Origin: Bacteroidia bacterium
Lineage (GTDB): Bacteria > Bacteroidota > Bacteroidia > 2-12-FULL-35-15
Direction of reading: 5' to 3'
DNA length: 64,000 nucleotides
NCBI GenBank assembly: GCA_030654175.1
Contig: JAURXZ010000024.1
Span: forward strand, 62,001 to 126,000
In this document: positions 24,959 to 33,166 of the stretch, one piece after another
Numbering within the stretch: position 1 is the first letter of the stretch
Layout: the number at the start of each line of letters is the position of its first letter
Notes under the pieces: model-generated
Databases searched by the model: none
The model's input: the letters and a program-made list of their open reading frames with translations, nothing else
What the model was told of the DNA's origin: nothing
Made by a program: the position numbers and the translations under genes

Positions 24959-26746
24959 TTACTGTTTCACAATTTTTCTTGTGTACATTTTATCTCCGTT
25001 ATAAACGTTTACAAAATATATTCCTTTAGGAACATTAGAAAGGTCTATTTCATTATGTGTTAGCTGTTTCAATTCAGATAGATAGATCTGTTCGCCAAGT
25101 ACATTGTAAATTTTTACTGCAAATTTATTATTATTCGAAATGCCCGAATTGCTTAATTCTATTGTAAATTTCCCGTTGGAGGGGTTAGGAGAAATAGTTA
25201 TCATATTTTCAAATGCACCTTCATTTATACCGGTGCTATTCGTCTTCAATAGATTTGAACGTGATTTATTAATAGCCGTCATCATCCCTGAAGTTGTTCG
25301 GGTTAGATCACAGCTAATATTCCATTGTGTCTCAATTCGCCAGTTTGCAGTATTTTGATACGTTGAGTATTGTGGGTCAGTTATACTATTTTGAGTACCG
25401 GCCACTCCTGCCACGGTAATCCAATGTCCATCGTTTAAATTATCTCTTTTCAATTCATAAAACGTAACAGGGTTTGGAGTGTTTTCTATTTCATAAAAAT
25501 TCCATGAAAAATTTCCGTTGTTATTTAATATATGAATGGTGTTATGGTATAACCCTAATGAACTATAATTACCATTGATGTCGCGTATTTGAAGCTTATA
25601 ACGATACGAAGAAATATTCGGATCACCGGTAACCGGGAAATATTGTACTCTTACGGTATCCGTAAACTGACTAAGAGAATTATAAGAGACGGCACCAATC
25701 GGTAAATAATTATTTGTTGTGTACTCCCTATAAACAATGAAGCTATCCACATCCGTATAAGGTGTTTTATCCCATGCGATAATACTATAATGCGAAAGTG
25801 AATCAACTGTAACAAGACAAATTGGTGGTGAGCTTACCGGGTTAAATTCCCAGAAATCATTTTTTATATTCGTACCATCAAACCCTGTTCCTATATACCC
25901 TTTAGTACCAACTGAAAAACCTACCGCATCCCATCTTCCGGTTCCACCGAAGTCTGCTCTTTGAAACCATTGATTTACGCTCGGATCCCATTCCCAAAAA
26001 TCCTGTTGCCATCCTGCGCCATCATACCCTGTCCCAATGTATCCTTTATTGCTGATGGAAAAACCACTTGCAGCCTGCCTTGGTGTCCCACCAAAATCGG
26101 CTTTCTGCATCCAGCTGTCAGTAGCTTGGTCCCATTCCCAAAAATCATTTTTTTTATCATTCCCGTCATATCCTGTTCCAATATAACCTTTAGTGCCAAT
26201 CGAAAAACCAACAGCATCTTCTCTTGGTACTCCACCAAAATTTGCTTTCTGTGCCCATGTATCGGTAGCTTGATCCCATTCCCAGAAATCCTGCAAAAAG
26301 TTATTATCATTTCCTGTTCCTATATATCCTTTTGTTCCAATCGAAAAACTCACAGCTCCACGCCTTCCTGTTCCTCCAAAATTTGCCTTTTGTGCCCAAG
26401 TATTAGTTGCCTGGTTCCATTCCCAAAAATCAGTATACATAGCACCCGGAGTCCAACCTGTGCCTAAATATCCTTTCGTACCAATTGAAAAGCCGGCTAA
26501 TTGCTGCCTTGCAGGTCCCGGAAAGTTTGCTTTCTGTGTCCATGTATCAGTAACCTGATTCCATTCCCACAAATCCTGCTTGTTTGTTCCACTAAACCCT
26601 GTTCCTAGATAACCTTTAGTACCGATAGAAAAACAAACTGCACTTTGTCTCACGCCTCCGCCAAAGTTTGCCTTTTGGGTCCAAGTGCTTTGTGCGTGAG
26701 CTATTCCGAAAATTGTAATTGATAAGATAAGTAGTTTTATTTTCAT
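24959..26746 (-). CDS. T9SS surface protein with kelch-like beta-propeller
   Basis: The 595-residue protein has a signal peptide ending at AHAQ and six repeats of about 48 residues in the pattern 'tWtQKAnFGGt.R..AvgFSIGtKGYiGTG.dg...kDFWEWdqatd'. This corresponds to the blades of a galactose-oxidase/kelch-type propeller (residues ~18-300). Two fibronectin-like modules (~305-490) and a type A T9SS domain (ISPNPSNGKFTIELS... YTRKIVKQ) complete it. The C-terminal half has the same module order as the larger neighbour, 67 bp downstream on the same strand, so the pair may be co-transcribed. The ligand is unknown; propellers of this type often mediate binding rather than catalysis. Confidence 0.92.
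   Translation of the reverse strand: MKIKLLILSITIFGIAHAQSTWTQKANFGGGVRQSAVCFSIGTKGYLGTGFSGTNKQDLWEWNQVTDTWTQKANFPGPARQQLAGFSIGTKGYLGTGWTPGAMYTDFWEWNQATNTWAQKANFGGTGRRGAVSFSIGTKGYIGTGNDNNFLQDFWEWDQATDTWAQKANFGGVPREDAVGFSIGTKGYIGTGYDGNDKKNDFWEWDQATDSWMQKADFGGTPRQAASGFSISNKGYIGTGYDGAGWQQDFWEWDPSVNQWFQRADFGGTGRWDAVGFSVGTKGYIGTGFDGTNIKNDFWEFNPVSSPPICLVTVDSLSHYSIIAWDKTPYTDVDSFIVYREYTTNNYLPIGAVSYNSLSQFTDTVRVQYFPVTGDPNISSYRYKLQIRDINGNYSSLGLYHNTIHILNNNGNFSWNFYEIENTPNPVTFYELKRDNLNDGHWITVAGVAGTQNSITDPQYSTYQNTANWRIETQWNISCDLTRTTSGMMTAINKSRSNLLKTNSTGINEGAFENMITISPNPSNGKFTIELSNSGISNNNKFAVKIYNVLGEQIYLSELKQLTHNEIDLSNVPKGIYFVNVYNGDKMYTRKIVKQ
24961..25190 (-). repeat. Near-identical T9SS sorting-domain DNA, copy 2
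   Basis: Partner of 20964-21193; see that entry. The match begins at the stop codon region and fades just upstream of the PNPSNGKF codons. Confidence 0.8.
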
Positions 26747-27002
26747 ATTTTTTTATTATTGTTGTCAATTACAAAAAAATTCTGTCCGGAAATTGTCCAT
26801 CATTTTTTTGCTTTTGGCTAACATTGTTTAAGCGAACCCTATTGGAATTATTGGCAAATGTAGGCAATAGCCTCAACTGAATGGGTTTATTTCTCAATTA
26901 TATCCTCTTTCTATAATTCCACCGGATACAATAAAATAAAAAGGGAAATGCAGATACCCAGCTGTATACTATACCACCACAAATTTGACAGGTTATCCTA
27001 AC

Positions 27003-27032
27003 AAAAAAGCCCTTACATTTCTGTAAGGGCTT
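27003..27032 (-). terminator. Intrinsic terminator after the broken VOC gene
   Basis: On the minus strand the stem agcccttaca/tgtaagggct with a short loop is followed by a T run (aaaaaa at 27003-27008 on the plus strand). It is almost the same sequence as the terminator after tRNA-Phe at 29604. It lies about 76 bp after the VOC stop codon. Confidence 0.8.
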
Positions 27033-27108
27033 GCTTTTTCCTGGGCTTCTCTATCGGTCTACCGACAGAATAAAAATTCCGCTTGATGCCGATCTTCCGC
27101 TATTTTTT

Positions 27109-27444
27109 TTAAGAATGAACTTTACTCATCACATCATTATAACGTTTCTGCATTTCATCAAAAGAAACATCTTCAATGTGCTTTCCAATGGTCCATTGTA
27201 AACCAAAAGGGTCGGTTATGGTTCCTGAACGGTCTCCGTAAAACTGATCCTTCATTTCCATATTTTTATCTACTTTGGCTCCGCCAGCCAAAGCTTGCTT
27301 ATATAACTCGTCAGCATTTTTCGCGTATATGCAGAGACTGACTGGTGAGCCTCCTAATGTTTGTGACGACTTACCGCCCATACCGGGCATTTCATCAGAT
27401 AACAGAATACGGGAATTCCCGATTAAAATGGATCGTTTAAATGT
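27109..27444 (-). pseudogene. 5'-truncated VOC/PhnB-like glyoxalase-fold gene
   Basis: The frame reads IGNSRILLSDEMPGMGGKSS, then LGGSPVSLCIYAKNADELY, then MKDQFYGDRSGTITDPFGLQWTIGKH, and VEDVSFDEMQKRY-like residues at the end. These are the second half of a PhnB/YdcE-type VOC protein (normally about 140-150 residues). The in-frame ATG at 27388-27390 would make only 93 residues. Homologous sequence continues upstream to about 27427 before a TAA at 27445, so at least the first 50 or so residues of the family are missing. The metal ligands of the first half are lost. I regard it as a remnant; a short expressed protein is possible but unlikely to be active. Confidence 0.6.
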
Positions 27445-27557
27445 TTAAATGAGGGTTTTGTAATCCAGAGGGGGGCGCCTTTATCTTCGACTTCATATCC
27501 AGGTAAATTAAGAATTTGAGAAACACCCCAATAAAAAAAGTCTTTACGTTTTTGCAG
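27423..27557 (-). other. Orphan open segment between barrel gene and VOC remnant
   Basis: Directly after the TAG of the triple-barrel gene, and in the same frame, 44 codons stay open to a TAA at 27423. The encoded stretch includes DFFYWGVSQILNLPGYEVED and GAPLWITKPSFKHLNDPF, which looks like natural protein sequence rather than random translation. There is no start codon. It could be the 3' scrap of a deleted gene next to the also truncated VOC gene, or readthrough sequence. I do not recognise the family. Confidence 0.35.
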
Positions 27558-29507
27558 CTACTTTAATTTGCCCCCAAATGTATACCCAAAAGCCATTTTT
27601 ATTTTTGCACTCGGTAGAGTACCCTTTTCGGCTTTATTAAAGGCGGGATCTCCATAGTCAATAAAAGTAGTAGTATATTTTATTCCTAATCCAAAACTTT
27701 GATCGAGATAAAAGTTTTTTAAAATTTTTATTTTTACTCCATAGCCGATATGATCTTCAATATCCTTTTGTTCTAATTTGTAAGTCCATACAATAGGAAG
27801 ATTCGGGTTTGGCCCTGCTATATAATTGCCCTTGTCGGTATAATGGTGGAACATAAATTCGTTTTGGAAATAGAAATCAAATCGTTTTCCTCTTGGCTTA
27901 GTATATCTTTGATAAACAACATAAAACCCGGTTAAGCCATATTGTTTGGAAACCTCACTTAAATAGCTTTCCATTTTCAATTTCAAGCCAATTACCGGTC
28001 CGGCTGCTACAAAATTTCTCCCTTTTTCTATTGTAAAATGGGCGTAGTAGTCCAATCCTTCCCATTCATAAGAAGGCATGGCACCTATGTTAATGCCAAA
28101 TCTTAAAATGTTTTTTTCAGCGGCAAAGAAATCTGTTTGTTTAATTGAATCCCTTTGCACAAAGGGGGTTTCCGAATACGGCTTTGTTTTATAATCAAAT
28201 TTATATCCGATACCCATTTTTAATAGTAAACCGAAATTAGTATCATCCTCGTTTGAATTATACTTAGTGTCCTCATAATTTATTACGGTTGAAAGGTGTA
28301 TTATCCCAATTCCAATACTTTGATTAAGGTAAAAATTTTTAAAAAGTTTTTCTCTACAGCCATAACCCATATAGGCCTGGATATCTGTTTGACGAGATTT
28401 GTAAGATTGGAATACAGAAATATTGTGGTCATTCACATAGGTTGTGCCCTGGTCGTTGTAATGGTGCAAAATAAATTCATGTTGAAAAAACAGATCAACA
28501 CCAAATTTTTTATGATTCGGATTTGGATTTCTTTGATAAACCATATTAAATCCGGTTAAACCATATTTCCCGCTAAGCCTGTGCTTGTCGTAATAGCTTA
28601 TTTCCGCTTTTGAGCCAATTACAGGTCCGGCTGAAAAAATATTTTTTCCTTTTTCAAGAGTAAAAAGAGCATACTGCTCCAATCCTTCCCATAGGTAAGA
28701 AGGTATAATACCAACGTTAAATCCAAAAATAATTTTTGGAGATGCAATGGAATCAATCCGTCTGGTAGAATTTGATACAATGGAATCCAACTGTTCGGGA
28801 GAAAAAGCAGAATAGGATATAATGGTATTTTTCTTTTTGAGGGGGCCGGCAGGCTGTGGTTTTAATTTGTAGTCGAATTTGTATCCGAGACCTAATTTAA
28901 GTATAACACCCGGACGAAAATTGCGGTCGTTTCTATTATAGCTATTATAACTAATATCCTTATAGTCCAGCACTGTGGCATAATATTCCATTCCCATTCC
29001 TATGCTTTGATTCACATAAAAGTTATTTAGAAATTTAACTTTAAACCCCCAGCCAATATAATCTCCAATGATAGTTTGATGTGATTTGTAAGATATTGCT
29101 GCAGGAAGAAATTGGTGCCCATAATTGGAATAAAGCTCCTTGGTTGTATTATTATCAATGTAATAATGGAAAAAAAATTCGTTTTGAAAATAGGACTGAA
29201 AAATTTTTCTTTTTGTGTTAGGGCTAATTTGATAAACCGCATTAAGTCCGGTTAGGCTAAAATTTCCATTATAATAATTGTCGTTGGATCCATGGCTTAG
29301 ATCCATCTTCGAACCAAAAACGGGTCCAAGCTCAAAATGACTGCCCCCCCTTTCCATTGTAAAATTGTAGTATGCACCATCCCCTTCATTTCCGAAAAGA
29401 GTGCCGACATTAAGTCCTAAAACAATTCTTTTTCCTGAAGTAGAATCGGCTTGTCCGAAGCAAATGCCAGACGAACAGCAGAGAAGAAAAATAATGAGTT
29501 TTTTCAT
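27558..29507 (-). CDS. Exported protein made of three tandem barrel-like units
   Basis: After a signal peptide (MKKLIIFLLCCSSGICFGQ) the 649-residue protein consists of three homologous units, roughly residues 28-225, 257-455 and 470-649. Each shows the same order of elements: a start such as FGFNVGIIPSYLWEGLEQYA, then 'fTlEKG.n....GPViGsK', '.YGLTGf..VYQr', 'FqneF.fHhY', 'NFYlnQSiGiGi' and an ending like MGIGYKFDYK. Alternating strands and aromatic belts suggest outer-membrane barrels of the outer-membrane-protein-beta-barrel type. Linkers of 15-30 charged residues join the units. Three barrels in one chain are unusual. Its stop codon is a TAG followed by an in-frame open stretch. Confidence 0.75.
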   Translation of the reverse strand: MKKLIIFLLCCSSGICFGQADSTSGKRIVLGLNVGTLFGNEGDGAYYNFTMERGGSHFELGPVFGSKMDLSHGSNDNYYNGNFSLTGLNAVYQISPNTKRKIFQSYFQNEFFFHYYIDNNTTKELYSNYGHQFLPAAISYKSHQTIIGDYIGWGFKVKFLNNFYVNQSIGMGMEYYATVLDYKDISYNSYNRNDRNFRPGVILKLGLGYKFDYKLKPQPAGPLKKKNTIISYSAFSPEQLDSIVSNSTRRIDSIASPKIIFGFNVGIIPSYLWEGLEQYALFTLEKGKNIFSAGPVIGSKAEISYYDKHRLSGKYGLTGFNMVYQRNPNPNHKKFGVDLFFQHEFILHHYNDQGTTYVNDHNISVFQSYKSRQTDIQAYMGYGCREKLFKNFYLNQSIGIGIIHLSTVINYEDTKYNSNEDDTNFGLLLKMGIGYKFDYKTKPYSETPFVQRDSIKQTDFFAAEKNILRFGINIGAMPSYEWEGLDYYAHFTIEKGRNFVAAGPVIGLKLKMESYLSEVSKQYGLTGFYVVYQRYTKPRGKRFDFYFQNEFMFHHYTDKGNYIAGPNPNLPIVWTYKLEQKDIEDHIGYGVKIKILKNFYLDQSFGLGIKYTTTFIDYGDPAFNKAEKGTLPSAKIKMAFGYTFGGKLK

Positions 29508-29603
29508 TTTTTTCTGAGATTTAAATTTGAGGGCGTTTCAAATTTTTATAAATCTAAGGAAAATTGATTGGAACCGCAAGCCAATATATCGCCTACTCCA
29601 AAC

Positions 29604-29634
29604 AAAAAAAGCCTTTACATTTCTGTAAAGGCTT
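29604..29634 (-). terminator. Intrinsic terminator of tRNA-Phe
   Basis: On the minus strand the stem agcctttaca/tgtaaaggct is followed by seven T residues. It begins about 12 bases after the 3' end of the tRNA, so it should end the tRNA transcript. Confidence 0.85.
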
Positions 29635-29645
29635 CATTTTGAAAG

Positions 29646-29718
29646 TGGTACCCACTGGAATCGAACCAGTGACACAAGGATTTTCAGTCCTTTGCTCTAC
29701 CAACTGAGCTAGGGTACC
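29646..29718 (-). tRNA. tRNA-Phe (anticodon GAA)
   Basis: The minus strand folds as a full cloverleaf of 73 bases. The acceptor arms GGTACCC/GGGTACC pair perfectly, followed by discriminator A. The D-arm contains TAGCTCAGTTGGTAGAGC. The anticodon stem AAGGA/TCCTT encloses loop CTGAAAA with anticodon GAA, and the T-arm ACTGG/CCAGT encloses TTCGATT. CCA is not encoded. A good promoter box lies upstream and a terminator downstream, so it is a single-gene transcription unit. Confidence 0.97.
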
Positions 29719-29741
29719 AGCTCATTTTTTTTATTGGAGCG

Positions 29742-29749
29742 CAAATCTA
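29742..29749 (-). promoter_or_regulatory. Promoter of tRNA-Phe (TAGATTTG)
   Basis: The minus-strand box TAGATTTG fits TAnnTTTG and lies 24 bases before the tRNA 5' end. A TTG at 29775-29773 is 23 bases further upstream, near the expected -33 position. Confidence 0.6.
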
Positions 29750-29969
29750 TGAATTTATTTGGTTTGTTGATGCAATTTTTTTTGTTTTTCCTAAATGTTT
29801 AAAAATCAAGCTGTTTTTTTTAACTTTTGGTGGAAATGTTTGGATTCGTCTTATTTTAAGAATGGTTTTTATCCTGAAAAAGCCTTTTATTTGGATTATT
29901 GGTCAATATTTCCTGTTTTATGAACCAAACAAATGCAGTTTATATAAATTAATGCCCGTTTTTTTTAAT

Positions 29970-29977
29970 TATCTTTG
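29970..29977 (+). promoter_or_regulatory. Candidate promoter of the cupredoxin gene (TATCTTTG)
   Basis: This is a perfect TAnnTTTG box 28 bases before the preferred start codon at 30006. No clear -33 element is visible in the A/T-rich sequence upstream. Confidence 0.5.
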
Positions 29978-30005
29978 TTAGACTAAGTATATAATGATCC
30001 ATATC

Positions 30006-30344
30006 ATGAAAATTAAAGTGTTTTGTTCAGCTATTCTGATGTTTTTTGTTTTGACAGGCTGTAAAAAAGAAGACAGAGGCTCCCCTGGCGTAAATGAGGT
30101 GTGGCTGGAATACAAGGCTTATAATCCAACCCAAATGTCGGTGGTTGCAGGTACTACAGTAACTTTTACCAATAAAGATAACGCAAACCACAGCATTACC
30201 GAAACAAGCGGCTTGTTTGACAGCGGAACCATTAAAAGCGGAAATTCTTTTACCCATACCTTTAACGACAAAGGAACATTCTACTTCTATTGCAATTACC
30301 ATTCAACAAATTCTGCTGAACAGGGCGCTATACAGGTAAAATAG
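30006..30344 (+). CDS. Cupredoxin-fold lipoprotein (plastocyanin-like)
   Basis: I choose the ATG at 30006 (MKIKVFCSAILMFFVLTGC); an ATG at 29994 would add four residues. VLTGC is a lipobox, so the mature protein is lipid-anchored at Cys. The domain (residues ~30-112) reads TPTQMSVVAGTTVTFTNKDN-like strands (here NPTQMSVVAGTTV), then ANHSITE with the first Cu-ligand His, and FYCNYH with the Cys and second His. The usual axial Met after CxxHxxM is absent: the sequence continues STNSAEQG. It probably binds copper in the periplasm or at the outer membrane for electron transfer or copper handling, with an altered site. Confidence 0.85.
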   Translation: MKIKVFCSAILMFFVLTGCKKEDRGSPGVNEVWLEYKAYNPTQMSVVAGTTVTFTNKDNANHSITETSGLFDSGTIKSGNSFTHTFNDKGTFYFYCNYHSTNSAEQGAIQVK

Positions 30345-30720
30345 GGTTATGTTCCTCTTTGGCTGCTGAATAAGTATTCTCTCCATTGTTTTTTGATATC
30401 GCCTTAGCTCTGCGACAGATTTTCCTTTATTTATGGTGAAAATAAATTTATGAAACGGTGCGTGAGGAATGAATCCCGCAGTGCCGCGGGACGATGCCGT
30501 GTCGCCCTGTGGGGAGGAATCGTTTGTTCTTGATTTTTTGTTTCTTTTGTATCAAAAAAAAAAAACACACAGTTTTGTTTGTTTTTTTGAAACGTTTTTA
30601 TCAAAAGGAACAAATCCCCCTAACCCTCCTTCGACTTCCCTCAGGACAAACTCTTTTCAAGAGGGAATTAAAAACAAAAAAGGCAATTTTATTGCAATAA
30701 TGCTATTGTAAACGGAATGC

Positions 30721-30799
30721 CGCGTTAGGGATTGTAACGTAAATCCTTCCCTACCGCTAATTAGCGGCAGGGAAGATTGAAGTGTAAAGCCCGACCTTT
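30721..30799 (+). repeat. Stem-variable dispersed repeat, copy A
   Basis: The element reads cgcgttagggattgtaacg then taaatcc, followed by a 28-base hairpin from ttccctaccgc to gcggcagggaa, then gattgaagtgtaaagcccg and acc. Copy B (18691-18760, opposite strand) has the same outer sequence but an unrelated 16-base hairpin in the centre. Conservation of the ability to pair rather than of sequence suggests a structured RNA or DNA element. Confidence 0.75.
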
Positions 30800-30887
30800 C
30801 TTTTTCAGAAAAGGAAACGCCCAAAAGATTTATAGAAAATTAACAACTCCATAAGCTCCCTCCACATCTCAATTTTAATATTTTATC

Positions 30888-30895
30888 TACATTTG
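30888..30895 (+). promoter_or_regulatory. Candidate coaX promoter (TACATTTG)
   Basis: A perfect TAnnTTTG box lies 16 bases before the coaX GTG start, implying a short leader of about 12 bases. Confidence 0.5.
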
Positions 30896-30911
30896 GTAAC
30901 AAATACAATCC

Positions 30912-31640
30912 GTGAACTTAATTATCGACATAGGAAATACCAGGATCAAAGCAGCATTGTTCGAAAATGCTGAATTAAAACATTTTTTTGTTTTCGAATC
31001 TACCAATGCCCTGATCGAAGCCGGTTTGTTTGAAACCTATCCTATCAAACATTGCATTGTTGCTACTGTAGTTGATAGTGTGGAGTATTTCATTGATCAG
31101 TTAAAAGAAAAAACTCAAACACAGGTATTTACAAGCCAAATGCCGGTGCCGATAATAAATTTATACCTGTCGGCAAACACACTCGGTTCCGACAGGTTGG
31201 CTGCTGCAGTAGCTGGTGCATCCTTATTTCCCGGCAAAAATGTAGTAGTAATAGATGCCGGCACCTGTGTGAAATACAATTTTGTAAACAGCAATAATGA
31301 ATTCATTGGTGGTGCCATTTCACCCGGACTGAAAATGCGCTTTAAAGCCTTAAATACGTTTACGTCCAAATTACCGTTGTTGGATGTAAATGAAAAATTT
31401 GATAGCCTCATAGGTACCACCACCGCTGAAAGTATTTTATCGGGGGTAGAAATGGGGATAATAGCCGAAGTGGAGGGCCTAATTGACAGCTATAAAGAGC
31501 TTTTTCCGGATATAAATGTGGTTTTAACAGGTGGGGACGCTAATTTTTTTGAGAAACGATTAAAAAGACGCATCTTTGCCGACTCATTTTTAATCCTTAA
31601 GGGGTTAAATTGTATATTGGACCATAATTTAAAAAAATAG
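30912..31640 (+). CDS. coaX: Type III pantothenate kinase
   Basis: The gene starts with GTG and encodes 242 residues. It opens with MNLIIDIGNTRIKAALFE, the ASKHA phosphate-1 motif (DIGNTR). LGSDRLAAAVAG contains the catalytic Asp region, VVIDAGTCVKYNFV is the phosphate-2 motif, and IGGAISPGLKMRFKAL the CoaX-specific loop. It phosphorylates pantothenate, the first committed step to coenzyme A, and uses ATP and a monovalent cation. It heads a plus-strand run with an outer-membrane protein gene and lptC, a neighbourhood often seen in Bacteroidota. Confidence 0.96.
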   Translation: MNLIIDIGNTRIKAALFENAELKHFFVFESTNALIEAGLFETYPIKHCIVATVVDSVEYFIDQLKEKTQTQVFTSQMPVPIINLYLSANTLGSDRLAAAVAGASLFPGKNVVVIDAGTCVKYNFVNSNNEFIGGAISPGLKMRFKALNTFTSKLPLLDVNEKFDSLIGTTTAESILSGVEMGIIAEVEGLIDSYKELFPDINVVLTGGDANFFEKRLKRRIFADSFLILKGLNCILDHNLKK

Positions 31641-31668
31641 TACGCATTACGTTTCAGTGCCTTTAAGT

Positions 31669-33129
31669 ATGAAGACTAAAAATTCCGTTAGCGTAAAATC
31701 AATTTTGTTCGCATTTTTTGTACTTAATACACTGTACTTAATAGATAACACTTCTACAGCCCAGGTAACGAACAGTTCGCCCTATTCCCGCTATGGCATT
31801 GGCGATTTGAGTGGCAAGGGCTTTGCTCAGGGTTTTGCAATGGGCGGTACCAACATTGCCATGCAAAATGATTCTACACCAATGTTTTTTATCAATACAG
31901 GAAATCCGGCTTCTTACTCCAATATACGCCTGACAACTGCTGAATTGGGAGAAAATTTTAACCGCACTCTGTTACAAAGTGCAACAGCAAAAAAAACAAT
32001 TAACAATGCATCATTGGCTTATCTATCATTGGCTTTCCCGGTAAAAAAGTGGTGGGGAGCAAGCGTAGGTTTAATACCATACAGTTCGGTAGGATATAAA
32101 GTATCCGACCATCAGGATGTAACTAATGTAGGTGGAGTTGATTTTTTATATGAAGGATCGGGTGGTGTTAACCAGGTTTATTTTGGAAATGGAATAAAAC
32201 CTTTGTTCGGTTTACCCGGACATTTTTTAAGGTCGAAAAAATATAGCCGCTTAAAAGCAGAAAAGAACTTTTCAAAAGCGAATAAAATATTAAAACGAAA
32301 AAAATCATGGCAATCATTTTCCCTGGGCCTTAATGCTTCCTATATGTTCGGAAACATAGATAATTCAAGACGTTCCATATTCCCTTCCAACAGCAGCTCA
32401 TTTAACACACGTGCAGCAACCATTACACGCATTGGTGATTTTTATTTTGATTATGGCGCGCAATATTCGTATACGTTCGATTCGTTAAACGGCAGAGACC
32501 TGAAAGAAAATGTGAAGCTATTGATGGGCGCCACATTTGCCGCTCAAACCAATATGACCGCGAAAATCGACAGTCTTGCTTATACTTATTTTAACAATTC
32601 ATTGGGCTACGAGGTAGTAAAAGATACCATCAATAATGTTCAGGGAGTAAAAGGGGAATTACAATTTCCACTTTCATTCGGATTTGGATTGGGTATCAAA
32701 AAAGGAGACAAATGGTTGATCGCTGGTGATTTTGCTGTTCAAAACTGGAGTACTTACAAGGCATTTAACAAATCCCAGGATCTGAAAAACAGTATGCGTG
32801 TGTCGTTGGGGGCACAATATGTTCCTAATTCAAAAGCAAACGGAAAAGGTAATTATTTCAAAAGAATGAATTACAGAATGGGCGGACGTTATGCCCAAAC
32901 ATTGCTTGAATTAAAGAACACACAATTAACAGAGTATGGAGTAAGTCTAGGTGTTGGCTTACCGGTAGGACGCAATTTTTTATTGCAAAACTTTTCACTG
33001 GTAAATATAGGTGTTGAGGTAGGTGAACGCGGTACCACTAAAAATGGGTTGATAAAAGAACAATTTGTAAAGGCCACTATCGGCTTTACTATTAACGACC
33101 GCTGGTTTGTAAGACCAAAATTCGATTAG
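31669..33129 (+). CDS. Outer-membrane protein (FadL/OmpP1-like barrel)
   Basis: The ATG at 31669 gives MKTKNSVSVKSILFAFFVLN with cleavage after STAQ; an in-frame GTG at 31657 would add four residues. The mature protein begins SSPYSRYGIGDLSGKGF and has MGGTNIAMQNDSTPMFFINT then GNPASYS, a start typical of FadL/OmpP1-type barrels of Bacteroidota. Many amphipathic strands follow, and it ends with GFTINDRWFVRPKFD, i.e. a short tail after the last strand. It lies 16-28 bp after coaX and 37 bp before lptC. It probably moves hydrophobic compounds or plays a structural role; the ligand is unknown. Confidence 0.78.
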   Translation: MKTKNSVSVKSILFAFFVLNTLYLIDNTSTAQVTNSSPYSRYGIGDLSGKGFAQGFAMGGTNIAMQNDSTPMFFINTGNPASYSNIRLTTAELGENFNRTLLQSATAKKTINNASLAYLSLAFPVKKWWGASVGLIPYSSVGYKVSDHQDVTNVGGVDFLYEGSGGVNQVYFGNGIKPLFGLPGHFLRSKKYSRLKAEKNFSKANKILKRKKSWQSFSLGLNASYMFGNIDNSRRSIFPSNSSSFNTRAATITRIGDFYFDYGAQYSYTFDSLNGRDLKENVKLLMGATFAAQTNMTAKIDSLAYTYFNNSLGYEVVKDTINNVQGVKGELQFPLSFGFGLGIKKGDKWLIAGDFAVQNWSTYKAFNKSQDLKNSMRVSLGAQYVPNSKANGKGNYFKRMNYRMGGRYAQTLLELKNTQLTEYGVSLGVGLPVGRNFLLQNFSLVNIGVEVGERGTTKNGLIKEQFVKATIGFTINDRWFVRPKFD

Positions 33130-33166
33130 TTTTAAATTATTCCATTAAATTAACAATGGCTTTTTT

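Larger units (their letters stand above)
30345..30911. other. Repeat-rich intergenic region before coaX
   Basis: No gene is credible here. Two short overlapping frames at 30469-30711 have odd low-complexity translations and lie across G/C-rich and homopolymer DNA. The region holds a gcagtgccgcgggac palindromic stretch (about 30478-30493), a run of 12 A (about 30555), a pyrimidine-rich stretch, and the stem-variable repeat copy A at 30721-30799. The coaX promoter box lies at 30888. Confidence 0.6.

Noticed and set aside
30469-30711. Two overlapping plus-strand frames of 68 and 80 residues and one minus-strand frame of 60 residues before coaX
   Set aside because: They cross palindromic and homopolymer repeat DNA, their composition is unlike the neighbouring genes and the frames start without support.
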